A DNA stretch of 18,048 bases from an uncultured Jeotgalicoccus sp. (lineage in GTDB: Bacteria; Bacillota; Bacilli; Staphylococcales; Salinicoccaceae). The DNA lies in the NCBI GenBank assembly GCA_947631305.1, contig CANRKV010000014.1, positions 1 through 18,048 of the forward strand. The letters are read 5' to 3'. The notes beneath the pieces are model-generated. The model saw only the letters and a list, made by a program, of their open reading frames with translations. It was not told the origin of the DNA and searched no databases. The position numbers and the translations under genes were made by a program. Below are positions 1 through 7,544 of the stretch, in pieces (position 1 is the first letter of the stretch; each line of letters begins with the position of its first letter).

Positions 1-273
1 GTTGCAGAGGCACTTCAGGGCTATGATGCGGTGCTTATGACATTGTGTATGGATTCACTGCAGCAGGCAATTGCGCCCGGTGTCAGTGCGCCGAGTCCAA
101 ATGGTTATACTGCGGTAGAAATTCATGAACTTGTCAGCAAGTTTGCAGCGCTTCGAAATCTTAAAAGTTTCGATGTATCGGAAGTATCTCCGCCGCTCGA
201 TATTAATGATCAGACAAGTGCAACAGCTGCGAGTATCATTTATAAATTTTTAACGGTCAGACAATCAATTTAA
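1..273 (+). CDS. hutG: Arginase-family protein, probably formimidoylglutamase (HutG), 3' part only
   Basis: The first base of the window is in frame, and 90 codons of the C-terminal part run to a TAA stop; the start lies outside. Residues around window codons 14-25 read TLCMD..........APGVSAP, the third metal-binding signature of the arginase/agmatinase/formimidoylglutamase superfamily (binuclear Mn enzymes that cleave a guanidino or formimino group). The APGVSAP ending is typical of formimidoylglutamases of histidine degradation, which make glutamate and formamide from N-formimidoylglutamate. The first Asp expected in the T-x-D-x-D motif is Cys here. A C-terminal SPPLD(I)N....TA segment, usual near the end of the family, follows. 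The family call is firm; the exact substrate is inferred from a fragment. No other hut gene is visible. Confidence 0.72.
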   Translation, partial: VAEALQGYDAVLMTLCMDSLQQAIAPGVSAPSPNGYTAVEIHELVSKFAALRNLKSFDVSEVSPPLDINDQTSATAASIIYKFLTVRQSI

Positions 274-302
274 GTTCGAAAAAATAAAAAACGGGTATAA
301 CA

Positions 303-308
303 TATAAT
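303..308 (+). promoter_or_regulatory. Candidate -10 box for the DUF697-like gene
   Basis: A perfect TATAAT lies 30 nt before the ATG of the 158-residue gene, in an AT-rich gap after the upstream stop. I see no good -35 at 16-18 nt, so the promoter assignment is tentative. Confidence 0.35.
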
Positions 309-338
309 ATAACTTTTAAAATAAAGGAGTATTTTACT

Positions 339-815
339 ATGACCGGACCATTAACGAATGCACAAATTGAAGAGCGGGCAGATGAAGCCCGTGACCTGGT
401 TAAATCAAAAGCTGCTTCATCCGCATTAGCAGCAGCGCTTCCTATACCGCTGCTTGATGTTGGTACAGATATGAAACTGCTTAATGAAATTACGGGTGAG
501 ATTGAAGAAATATTCGGTATCACTCATGATGAGGTATCGAAGTACAGCGATGATATGAAAACAAGAGCTGCTGTAATGATTTCCAGTGTCGGCGGAGAAT
601 TCGTTGCACGGAAAACTATCGGTTATGCTGTAAATAAAATCGGCAAGAAAAATCGGAAGGCGAGCGGAACGTTTGGAGTAATTCCAATTGTGACGCAGGG
701 CTCGACAGCGTTAATCAGTTATTTCCTAATGAAAAAGCTTGGCAGCGACCATATTGAGAAATGTATAAACTATTTAAATTCGAAAAATATCGACGGTTCA
801 ATGCAGGAATCTTAA
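339..815 (+). CDS. DUF697-like small protein of unknown function
   Basis: This 158-residue protein starts at ATG behind a clear AAAGGAG. Residues 28-60 form a hydrophobic helix with an IPIPLLDVGTD motif followed by a helix ending IFGI. This resembles the pattern (PIPxxD, then a helix ending near a YG or FG) of DUF697/YcjF-like proteins, which occur alone or fused to GTPases and are thought to be membrane associated. Residues 110-133 form a second hydrophobic stretch (GVIPIVTQGSTALISYFLM), with basic residues just before it (KIGKKNRK). There is no signal peptide. It sits alone between the arginase-family gene and ptsH; no terminator separates it from ptsH, so read-through is possible. The DUF697 assignment comes from motif memory only, and no biochemical role should be assumed. 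Confidence 0.7.
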   Translation: MTGPLTNAQIEERADEARDLVKSKAASSALAAALPIPLLDVGTDMKLLNEITGEIEEIFGITHDEVSKYSDDMKTRAAVMISSVGGEFVARKTIGYAVNKIGKKNRKASGTFGVIPIVTQGSTALISYFLMKKLGSDHIEKCINYLNSKNIDGSMQES

Positions 816-828
816 AAGTGGTGTAAAA

Positions 829-858
829 TAAGTGTAATCATTGAGAAATTCACACTTA
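829..858 (+). promoter_or_regulatory. Inverted repeat in the ptsH leader, next to the ribosome binding site
   Basis: TAAGTGT (829-835) and ACACTTA (852-858) are perfect inverted arms 16 nt apart, and inner AAT/ATT bases can extend the pairing with one bulge. The right arm touches the AAAGGAG of ptsH (858-864). It could be a protein operator or an RNA hairpin that affects translation start. A TAAAAT at 824-829 could be a -10 box just upstream, without a visible -35. Confidence 0.35.
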
Positions 859-872
859 AAGGAGAAAACATA

Positions 873-1139
873 ATGGAAACAAAGTCATTTCTAATTATAG
901 ACGAAACAGGGATTCACGCACGCCCTGCCACAATTTTAGTGCAGACAGCAACGAAATTCGAATCGGATATTGAACTCGAATATAACAGTAAAAAAGTTAA
1001 CCTTAAATCAATAATGGGTGTAATGTCATTAGGAGTAGGCAAAGGTGCAGAAGTAACTATTTATGCAGACGGCAAAGACGAAGCAGAAGCGATTGAGGCA
1101 ATTTCTGAAACTTTATCTAGCGAAGGACTGACTGAATAA
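873..1139 (+). CDS. ptsH: HPr, phosphocarrier protein of the PTS
   Basis: This 88-residue protein has the usual HPr length. It receives phosphate from enzyme I at His15, within the signature GIHARPA (residues 13-19), and passes it to the sugar-specific EIIA domains. Ser46, in the motif LKSIMGVMSLG (44-54), is the site phosphorylated by HPr kinase in Firmicutes, which makes HPr the corepressor of CcpA in carbon catabolite repression. The ATG has an AAAGGAG nine bases upstream. The stop overlaps the next start (TAATG), so ptsH and ptsI are translationally coupled. The protein is cytoplasmic. A perfect CcpA site before pdhA in the same window would respond to this protein in its Ser-phosphorylated form. 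Confidence 0.98.
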   Translation: METKSFLIIDETGIHARPATILVQTATKFESDIELEYNSKKVNLKSIMGVMSLGVGKGAEVTIYADGKDEAEAIEAISETLSSEGLTE

Positions 1140-2863
1140 TGACAGAAATTATTACAGGTTTAAAATTGAGTGAAGGAATCGGCTTTGGAAGCATATTTAT
1201 TTCCAAAAGAGCAGATATCGATGCCTCGGAAAGGGAAATCGATGCTGCTCAAATTGACGAAGAAATATCAGCATACAAAGAAAGTATTCAGCAAGCTCAT
1301 ATCCAGCTCCGCATATTGAGAGAAAATGTTGGTGAACACCTCGATGAGGACAGTGCCGCAATTTTCGATGCGCATATTATGATGCTGGATGATCCAGGCT
1401 TTAATGAGCAGATTATTAATAACATCAACAGCTTAAACAATGCTGAGAAAGCTGTTCAGCTTGCGGGACAAGTGTATATTACTAAATTTGAATCACTTGA
1501 TTCAGAGTATATGCAGGCCCGCGCACTGGATGTTAAAGATATTTGTATGCGTTTAATAGCAAATGTACAAGGTGTGCAGCTGACGGATTTAACGCGCGTG
1601 GACGAACCTGTAGTAGTCGTTGCAGATGAATTAACACCATCTGCTTCAGCACAATTAGACAGTAAGTATGTAAAAGGTATCATTACAGCAACAGGGGGAG
1701 TAACCAGCCATTCGGCTATTATTGCCCGCAGCTTAAATATACCTGCGATTTCAGGTGTTCCCGATATTTTATCAAAAGTGAATCACGGAGATGATATTAT
1801 TGTCGATGGTTTCACCGGGGATATTGTGCTCTCGCCGACAGAGATCGAAATGGCGGCATACAGTGAAAAAAGTAAGGCACAGGAAGAACGGGAAGAAAAA
1901 TTAAAAGATTTTATCGGTAAAGAAACGGCAACACTCGACGGTATTAATATTAGCCTGTACGCGAATATTAAAGGTCCGGAAGATACTAACGATGTCAGCA
2001 GCAACGATGCTGAGGGCATCGGACTTTACCGTACGGAATTTCTTTATATGAACAGAATGAATCTGCCGTCAGAAGAGGAGCAGTTTGAAGCTTATAAGAC
2101 TGTACTTTCTTCTATGGACGATAAACCGGTAATTATCCGGACACTTGATATCGGCGGAGATAAGGAATTATCTTATTTGAATCTGCCGAAGGAAAGCAAT
2201 CCTTTCTTAGGTGAGCGGTCAATACGTTTCCTGTTAAAAAATGAAGAGATTTTTAAAACGCAGCTCCGCGCGCTTATAAGAGCAAGCGAGCATGGCAACT
2301 TAAAAGTAATGTTCCCGATGGTTACTACAATCGATGAATTTAACAGAGCAAAAGCATTGCTCGTTGAAGAGAAAGAAAAATACGAAGCTGAAATCGGTAA
2401 AGAACTCGATAATATCGCTGTAGGTATTATGGTGGAAACACCATCTGCTGCGATTATCAGTGATCAGCTGGCGAAGCACGTTGACTTTTTCAGCATCGGT
2501 TCAAATGATTTAATTCAGTATACGATGGCAGCAGACCGTCTGAATGATCAGGTGAGTGATTTATATCAGCCTTATCATCCGAGTGTTCTCGGTCTGATTA
2601 AAAAAGTCATCGACAGTGGCCGCAATAATAATAAATGGGTTGGCATATGCGGGGAAATGGCGTGCGATTATAAATCCATCGCTCTTCTTACCGGATTCGG
2701 CATAGACGAACTGTCTGTAAGCCCGAAAAATATTCTGGCAATACGTGAACATATTTCAAAAATCAAGAAGACCGATATGGAACACTTGTCGGAACAGGTG
2801 CTGTTGTGCGACAGTGCTGAAGATGTTCTTTATTTAATTGAGGAACACTTAAACTTAACTTAA
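1139..2863 (+). CDS. ptsI: PTS enzyme I (phosphoenolpyruvate-protein phosphotransferase)
   Basis: This 574-residue cytoplasmic enzyme is full length for the family. It takes phosphate from phosphoenolpyruvate and hands it to HPr His15. The N-terminal HPr-binding and phospho-His domains carry the active histidine H191 in GGVTSHSAIIARS (186-198). The C-terminal TIM barrel contains RTEFLYM (298-304), the substrate-binding segment RTLDIGGDK (334-342), VETPSA (432-437), the GSNDLIQY segment (454-461) and catalytic Cys504 in GICGEMACD (502-510). The start overlaps the ptsH stop by one base, with a GAAGGA inside the ptsH end as ribosome binding site. A hairpin with a run of T follows the stop, so ptsHI ends as a unit there. 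Confidence 0.98.
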   Translation: MTEIITGLKLSEGIGFGSIFISKRADIDASEREIDAAQIDEEISAYKESIQQAHIQLRILRENVGEHLDEDSAAIFDAHIMMLDDPGFNEQIINNINSLNNAEKAVQLAGQVYITKFESLDSEYMQARALDVKDICMRLIANVQGVQLTDLTRVDEPVVVVADELTPSASAQLDSKYVKGIITATGGVTSHSAIIARSLNIPAISGVPDILSKVNHGDDIIVDGFTGDIVLSPTEIEMAAYSEKSKAQEEREEKLKDFIGKETATLDGINISLYANIKGPEDTNDVSSNDAEGIGLYRTEFLYMNRMNLPSEEEQFEAYKTVLSSMDDKPVIIRTLDIGGDKELSYLNLPKESNPFLGERSIRFLLKNEEIFKTQLRALIRASEHGNLKVMFPMVTTIDEFNRAKALLVEEKEKYEAEIGKELDNIAVGIMVETPSAAIISDQLAKHVDFFSIGSNDLIQYTMAADRLNDQVSDLYQPYHPSVLGLIKKVIDSGRNNNKWVGICGEMACDYKSIALLTGFGIDELSVSPKNILAIREHISKIKKTDMEHLSEQVLLCDSAEDVLYLIEEHLNLT

Positions 2864-2888
2864 TCTTAAAAATTGTATAGTACACTGG

Positions 2889-2920
2889 GCATGTAGAAAT
2901 ATTTCTGCATGTCTTTTTTT
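2889..2920 (+). terminator. Rho-independent terminator after ptsI
   Basis: The arms CATGTAGAAA and TTTCTGCATG pair over 10 bp with one G-U, and the hairpin is followed by a T-rich tract at 2911-2920. It lies 26 nt after the ptsI stop. Confidence 0.85.
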
Positions 2921-2944
2921 ATAAAAATGAAGGGAAGTTAATAT

Positions 2945-4243
2945 ATGCATAATGAGAGTCGCAAACCTGCCGTATTATTTTTATCGCTGCCTATACTGGC
3001 ATGGGCATTATTTGATTTTGCCAATACGATATTCTCCGCGAATATCGTCACGCTGTTTTTTCCTCAATACATAACTGAAATAATTGGGACAAATGCACAG
3101 CTGGAACAAATATCATCGACCGTAATCGCTTATGCCAATGCGGCGAGTGCATTATTTCTTATTTTATTTTCACCATTATTCGGAGTATTAATGGACAGAT
3201 CAGGGAAACGTAAGAAGTATATTATTATATTTACATTGCTGACAGTTGGAGCATCCATACTGATGGGGCTGTTCGGCGGAATGAATACGGGAACAATATT
3301 CGGTATTCCAAATGGTCTTTTGTTAACGATACTGCTGTTTGTGTTTGCTAAATTCACTTACAGTTCAGGTAATGTTTTTTACGATGGTATGCTGTCATCT
3401 TTAGGCAGTAAAAAAGAAGTGCCGCTTATTTCAGGATTCGGGGTGGCACTTGGATATTTAGGTACATTATTCGGTATATTCTCGGTCTTAATAATTATTG
3501 GAGACAGCGGTATTCACAATGCTTTCTGGCTGAGCGGTATTTTATTCCTGCTGTTTGCACTGCCTTTGTTTTTCATCAACAAAGACCCTGTACAGAAAGC
3601 AAAACCTAAACAGCCGTTTTTAAAAGGATATAAAGATGTGTACCATACGTTTAAAGAAGCGAAAAAATACCCATCAATATTCTTTTTTATGATTGCCTAC
3701 TTTTTTATCAATGACGCACTCGCAACTGCAATAGCAATGATGCAGCCGTATGCAACGACTGTGGTCGGTTTTGAAGCAAGTGCATTTTTAGTCGTCTTTA
3801 TGGTGGCAACACTGTTCAGTATAGTCGGGGCACTGGTTTTTGGATTTATTAACCAGAAATACGGTTCAAAACCGACATTCAGCATTATCGGTCTGCTGCT
3901 GGCTGCAGCAATCACGATTGCGGCATTGCCGCTGCCGATGTGGACGTTCTGGATTGCGGCAAGTTTATTCGGTGTAGCAATGGGCTCTGTATGGGTTGTT
4001 TCCAGAACAATTATCATCGAATTATCGCCTGCAGGAAAAGAAGGGCAGTTTTTCGGCTTATTCGCATTCAGTGCTAAGATGAGCGCAATCGTTGGACCGT
4101 TTATTTACGGTACGATTACGTTAGTACTAAGCGACCTTGGTACAGTGGCATCCCGTATTGCGATAACGAGCCTGCTCGTGATGGTAATTATCGGATTGTA
4201 CTTCCACAGCAGGGTTAAGATACCTGAAAATGACACAGTTTAG
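2945..4243 (+). CDS. MFS transporter, UMF1 family (YxiO-like)
   Basis: This 432-residue, very hydrophobic protein has about 12 predicted membrane segments. The N-terminal pattern LAWALFDFANTIFSANIVTL and the motif FSPLFGVLMDRSGKRKK (between helices 2 and 3, the MFS loop with conserved D-R-GKRK) match UMF1/Atg22-like facilitators such as B. subtilis YxiO. A central cytoplasmic loop (about residues 218-243, basic, KAKPKQPFLKGYKDVYHTFKEAKK) divides the two six-helix halves. The substrate is unknown: yeast Atg22 exports amino acids from the vacuole, but this does not define bacterial members. The start is ATG with GAAGGGA nine bases upstream, just after the ptsI terminator. No obvious functional link to ptsHI or cydAB is visible beyond position. 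Confidence 0.85.
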   Translation: MHNESRKPAVLFLSLPILAWALFDFANTIFSANIVTLFFPQYITEIIGTNAQLEQISSTVIAYANAASALFLILFSPLFGVLMDRSGKRKKYIIIFTLLTVGASILMGLFGGMNTGTIFGIPNGLLLTILLFVFAKFTYSSGNVFYDGMLSSLGSKKEVPLISGFGVALGYLGTLFGIFSVLIIIGDSGIHNAFWLSGILFLLFALPLFFINKDPVQKAKPKQPFLKGYKDVYHTFKEAKKYPSIFFFMIAYFFINDALATAIAMMQPYATTVVGFEASAFLVVFMVATLFSIVGALVFGFINQKYGSKPTFSIIGLLLAAAITIAALPLPMWTFWIAASLFGVAMGSVWVVSRTIIIELSPAGKEGQFFGLFAFSAKMSAIVGPFIYGTITLVLSDLGTVASRIAITSLLVMVIIGLYFHSRVKIPENDTV

Positions 4244-4260
4244 AAACTGGAAAACAAAGT

Positions 4261-4278
4261 ATGTTAATTTATTCACAA
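4261..4278. promoter_or_regulatory. Probable Rex operator upstream of cydA
   Basis: The 18-mer ATGTTAATTTATTCACAA matches the Rex consensus TTGTGAANNNNTTCACAA at 12 of 14 defined positions; the right half TTCACAA is perfect. It lies about 53 nt upstream of the cydA -10 box. Rex is the NADH/NAD-sensing repressor that controls cyd genes in Bacillus and Staphylococcus. Binding here is an inference. Confidence 0.65.
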
Positions 4279-4330
4279 ATATGTCACTAAATTTTAAACC
4301 TAACCATTTAATAGAAGACGGTAAAACAGT

Positions 4331-4336
4331 TATAAT
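4331..4336 (+). promoter_or_regulatory. -10 box of the probable cydA promoter
   Basis: A perfect TATAAT lies 28 nt before the cydA ATG. The -35 region is poor (TTTAAT, 18 nt upstream), which would fit a promoter that depends on relief of repression or on an activator. The bases 4326-4335 (ACAGTTATAA) are identical to part of the palindrome upstream of pdhA. Confidence 0.55.
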
Positions 4337-4364
4337 GATAGGTATGAATATGGGGTGAGTATAA

Positions 4365-5747
4365 ATGGATGAGGTTTTAATTGGACGCGTTTTAACCGGT
4401 ATGACATTAGGTTTTCATATCATTTTTGCCACTATCGGAGTCGGCGTCCCAATAGTATTTATGGTTCTTGAATTTTTAGGAATAAGGAAAAAAGATGCGC
4501 AGTACTTAACAATGGCGCGCCGTATTGCCAAAGGTTATACGGTGACCGTTGCGGTAGGTGTTGTGACCGGTACGATCATCGGTCTGCAGCTGTCCTTAAT
4601 ATGGCCGGATTTCATGAGGCTCGGCGGACAGATTATAGCATTGCCGCTGTTTATGGAAACATTTGCGTTTTTCTTTGAAGCCATTTTCTTAGGAATATTT
4701 TTATATACGTGGGATCGATTTAAAAACCCTTGGTATCACTGGCTGTTAAATATACCAATTGTTATCGGTTCTACATTATCAGCAGTATTTATTACGACGG
4801 TGAACTCATTTATGAATACACCGGCAGGATTTGACTTTGAAGGCGGGGAGTTTTTAAATGTTGATCCGCTTGCCGCAATGTTTAATCCTTCATCGTGGGT
4901 CAGAGTGTTCCACGTTGTCGTGACAGCATACATGACTATCGCTTTCCTGATGGCGACAATCAGTGCGGTTAAGCTGCTCAGATCTTCGCATAAAGAAGAC
5001 AGAACATATCATAAAAAAGGCTTAAAAGTAATGATGTCCATCGGTGTTATTATGGCAGGATTCACACTTCTTGCCGGAGACTTAACAGCTAAGTTTCTGC
5101 ACGAGCATCAGCCTGAAAAACTGGCAGCTTTTGAGTGGCATTTTGAAACAGAAGAACGTGCGGATTTAGTCCTGTTTGGTATTTTAGACGAGGAAACACA
5201 GGAAATTAAATACGAACTGCGCATTCCATGGGCACTCAGCTTCCTGGCAGGTAATTCATTTGATACTGAAGTAACAGGACTGAATGAAATTCCGGAAGAT
5301 GAACGTCCGCCGCTGATTATTCATTACTTCTTTGACTTAATGGTATTCTTCGGAATGTACGGTTTAGGCGTGGCTGCTGTTTACTTTATCGTTAAATTTA
5401 CGAAACGGTGGACGAAGATACACGAGCATCATCCGGCACTTCTATATATGTACGCGCTGGCAGGACCTCTGTCCTTCCTGGCAATAGAAGCAGGCTGGTT
5501 CCTAGCAGAGATGGGACGCCAGCCATGGATTGTCCGCGGCTATATGAGAGTCTCTGAGGCAGTCACACAGGCAGACGGATTAGGTATAGCACTGATTGCC
5601 TTTGCGATGCTGTATGCAGTACTTGGTGTCACATGTATATACGTACTGCTCAGAATGTTTAAAGGTAAATCAGCTGAAGAAGATAAACTGAACTGGTACG
5701 GAGAATCCGGAATTGCTTCTAAAGATGAAGGAGGCCGACTGCCATGA
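4365..5747 (+). CDS. cydA: Cytochrome bd-type quinol oxidase subunit I
   Basis: This 460-residue membrane subunit oxidises quinol and reduces O2 to water at hemes b558, b595 and d. Visible ligand residues are His18 (LGFHIIF), His183 (VRVFHVV) and Met383 in AEMGRQPW (381-388). Glu98 and Glu105 lie in the segment PLFMETFAFFFEAIFLG. The quinol-binding region is marked by KLAAFEWHFET (252-262). The Q-loop is short, as in the Bacillus/Staphylococcus type rather than the long E. coli type. Start: ATG behind GGGGTGAG. The stop overlaps the cydB start (ATGA). A near-consensus Rex operator upstream suggests induction when NADH is high or oxygen is low. No cydC or cydD follows. Confidence 0.97.
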   Translation: MDEVLIGRVLTGMTLGFHIIFATIGVGVPIVFMVLEFLGIRKKDAQYLTMARRIAKGYTVTVAVGVVTGTIIGLQLSLIWPDFMRLGGQIIALPLFMETFAFFFEAIFLGIFLYTWDRFKNPWYHWLLNIPIVIGSTLSAVFITTVNSFMNTPAGFDFEGGEFLNVDPLAAMFNPSSWVRVFHVVVTAYMTIAFLMATISAVKLLRSSHKEDRTYHKKGLKVMMSIGVIMAGFTLLAGDLTAKFLHEHQPEKLAAFEWHFETEERADLVLFGILDEETQEIKYELRIPWALSFLAGNSFDTEVTGLNEIPEDERPPLIIHYFFDLMVFFGMYGLGVAAVYFIVKFTKRWTKIHEHHPALLYMYALAGPLSFLAIEAGWFLAEMGRQPWIVRGYMRVSEAVTQADGLGIALIAFAMLYAVLGVTCIYVLLRMFKGKSAEEDKLNWYGESGIASKDEGGRLP

Positions 5748-6769
5748 CGCTAGATTATGAAATTATCGGTATTACGGTACTGTGGACATTTTTATATCTG
5801 TATGTCATCATCGCATCGATTGACTTCGGTGCAGGATTCTTTAACTTCTATTCAAAATTAACGGGTGATGATAACATCATCAGTCCGATAATTGCACGGT
5901 ATTTAAGTCCTGTGTGGGAGACGACTAACGTATTCTTTGTCTTCTTCTTTGTCGGGATAGTCGGATTTTATCCGGATACAGCATATTATTTAGGTACAAC
6001 ACTGTTAATTCCAGGTTCAATTGCCTTAATACTGTTGTCGATACGCGGTTCATACTATGCGTTTAACTCGTATAACAAGGAAAGTAAGCTGTCATGGTCA
6101 GCGCTGTACGGCGTGACCGGACTGCTGATTCCAGCTGCACTATCGATTGCACTGGTTATTTCAGAAGGCGGTTATATAGAAGAAACCGCCACCGGCATTG
6201 ATTTGAATTTTGAAGAATTAATTTTCAGCACATACGGCTGGTCGGTAGTATTTCTCGCAATTATTTCGGTCCTTTATATCTCAAGTGGATTCCTGACGTT
6301 TTACGCCGCGAAAGCAGAAGATAAAAAGGCGAGCGAATTAACAAGAACATGGTTTTTAATCTGGACTCTGCCGACACTGATTATTACTCAGTTTACGTTT
6401 TTAGGACTGAGAGATCATAACTATGAACACTTCGTTGGTGCCCAGGATTACTGGTATTTATTCGGCCTGAGCCTCCTTGCGATGATAATCGCAGTGTTCT
6501 TAATATGGAAGCGCCGCAATTACGGCACGGCATTCATTATGATTATGCTTCAGTACGGCTTTGCATTTTACGGCTACGGTATCAGTAAGCTGCCGTACAT
6601 TCTTTATCCGTATGTAAACATTAATGACTCTGTCGTGAATGAAAATATGGCATTTGCATTGACAGTCGTCTTCGTTTTAGGTTTACTATTATTAATTCCT
6701 TCTTTATTCCTGCTCGTAAGATTGTTCTTATTCGATAAGGATTATGTTAAAGGAAACAAAAAATATTAG
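5744..6769 (+). CDS. cydB: Cytochrome bd-type quinol oxidase subunit II
   Basis: This 341-residue protein with about 8-9 membrane segments is the structural partner of CydA. The N-terminal helix carries IDFGAGFFNFYSKL (26-39), the family segment given as DGFDLGxG in E. coli and less conserved in Firmicutes. It is followed by LSPVWETTNVFFVFFFVG, which corresponds to the PVWDGNETW region of E. coli but lacks that exact motif, as is usual for the Gram-positive subfamily. The 4-nt ATGA overlap with cydA and the GAAGGAGG inside the end of cydA show tight co-translation. ktrA follows 24 nt later, with no terminator between them. Confidence 0.94.
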   Translation: MTLDYEIIGITVLWTFLYLYVIIASIDFGAGFFNFYSKLTGDDNIISPIIARYLSPVWETTNVFFVFFFVGIVGFYPDTAYYLGTTLLIPGSIALILLSIRGSYYAFNSYNKESKLSWSALYGVTGLLIPAALSIALVISEGGYIEETATGIDLNFEELIFSTYGWSVVFLAIISVLYISSGFLTFYAAKAEDKKASELTRTWFLIWTLPTLIITQFTFLGLRDHNYEHFVGAQDYWYLFGLSLLAMIIAVFLIWKRRNYGTAFIMIMLQYGFAFYGYGISKLPYILYPYVNINDSVVNENMAFALTVVFVLGLLLLIPSLFLLVRLFLFDKDYVKGNKKY

Positions 6770-6793
6770 TCACTTAAAGAATAGGTTGATACT

Positions 6794-7459
6794 ATGAAAA
6801 AAGAAGTAGCGGTTATCGGACTCGGAAGATTTGGCGGAAGTATCGTCATGGAATTAAGCGAAATGAATGTGGATGTGCTGGTTATTGACAGGGATGAAGC
6901 ACGTGTTAATGAATATCAGGATTATTATTCAGAAGGTATTATCGGAGATTCAACAGATGAAACGATGCTGAAAAGCATCGGTATTAATAACTATGATAAC
7001 GTCATTGTTGCTATCGGCGATAACATTCAGGCGAGTATATTAACAACGCTGATTTTAAAAGACTTAGGTGTTAATAAAGTAACAACCAAAGCTCAGAATT
7101 CTTATCACGGCAGGGTACTTGAGAAAATCGGCGCAGATATAGTCGTCCATCCCGAACGGGATATGGGCCGCCGCATTGCCCACAGACTGGTATCATCATC
7201 AGTCGTTGAATATTTGGAAGTATCAAGCAACCATTCTATTATAGAATACAGTGCAAATATAAAACTCGAAAATAAGCGTATTAACGATCTAAACTTACGT
7301 GAAAAATTCGGTATCAGTATTATTGCGATCAACAGGGATAATGACATTATCGTCAGTCCGGATCCGCAGATCAGCATACTGTCAGGAGATATACTGATTC
7401 TTATTGGCAGTGATAAGCAGCTGAATCACTTTGAGAACTTTATGGAGCGTCTTAAATAG
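6794..7459 (+). CDS. ktrA: K+ uptake regulator KtrA (RCK domain protein)
   Basis: This 221-residue cytoplasmic protein has the standard KtrA length. The N-terminal RCK_N Rossmann domain carries GLGRFGGS (9-16) and an acidic residue at the end of strand 2 (Asp32 in VIDRDE) for nucleotide binding. The C-terminal RCK_C domain (from about residue 135) is the part that binds c-di-AMP in S. aureus KtrA. The octameric ring gates the membrane subunit KtrB or KtrD: ATP opens and ADP closes it. No ktrB is in the window; KtrA genes are often unlinked from ktrB in staphylococci. The ribosome binding site (TAGGTTGAT) is weak. It lies 24 nt after cydB and shares the terminator, so co-transcription with cydAB is likely. 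Confidence 0.92.
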   Translation: MKKEVAVIGLGRFGGSIVMELSEMNVDVLVIDRDEARVNEYQDYYSEGIIGDSTDETMLKSIGINNYDNVIVAIGDNIQASILTTLILKDLGVNKVTTKAQNSYHGRVLEKIGADIVVHPERDMGRRIAHRLVSSSVVEYLEVSSNHSIIEYSANIKLENKRINDLNLREKFGISIIAINRDNDIIVSPDPQISILSGDILILIGSDKQLNHFENFMERLK

Positions 7460-7468
7460 AAAAGATTA

Positions 7469-7509
7469 AGCATCATCACCCGGATAATTTGGGCGATGAT
7501 GCTTTTTTT
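7469..7509 (+). terminator. Terminator after ktrA, probably bidirectional
   Basis: Perfect 9-bp arms AGCATCATC (7469-7477) and GATGATGCT (7494-7502), plus CCC/GGG pairing within the loop, are followed by TTTTTTT. On the minus strand the hairpin is followed by TTAATCTTTT, so it can also stop transcripts of the convergent acetamidase-family gene. Confidence 0.9.
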
Positions 7510-7519
7510 GTCAGTGAGG

Positions 7520-7536
7520 GAGTGACATAGTCACTC
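7520..7536. repeat. Short perfect hairpin downstream of the acetamidase-family gene
   Basis: GAGTGAC and GTCACTC surround the 3-nt loop ATA. It starts 8 nt after the minus-strand stop and has no T tract on either strand. It may protect the 3' end of the transcript. Confidence 0.4.
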
Positions 7537-7544
7537 AAACTGTC

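Noticed and set aside
7520..7536. Hairpin as terminator of the acetamidase-family gene
   Set aside because: No T run follows on the minus strand. The bidirectional hairpin at 7469-7509 is the better terminator.
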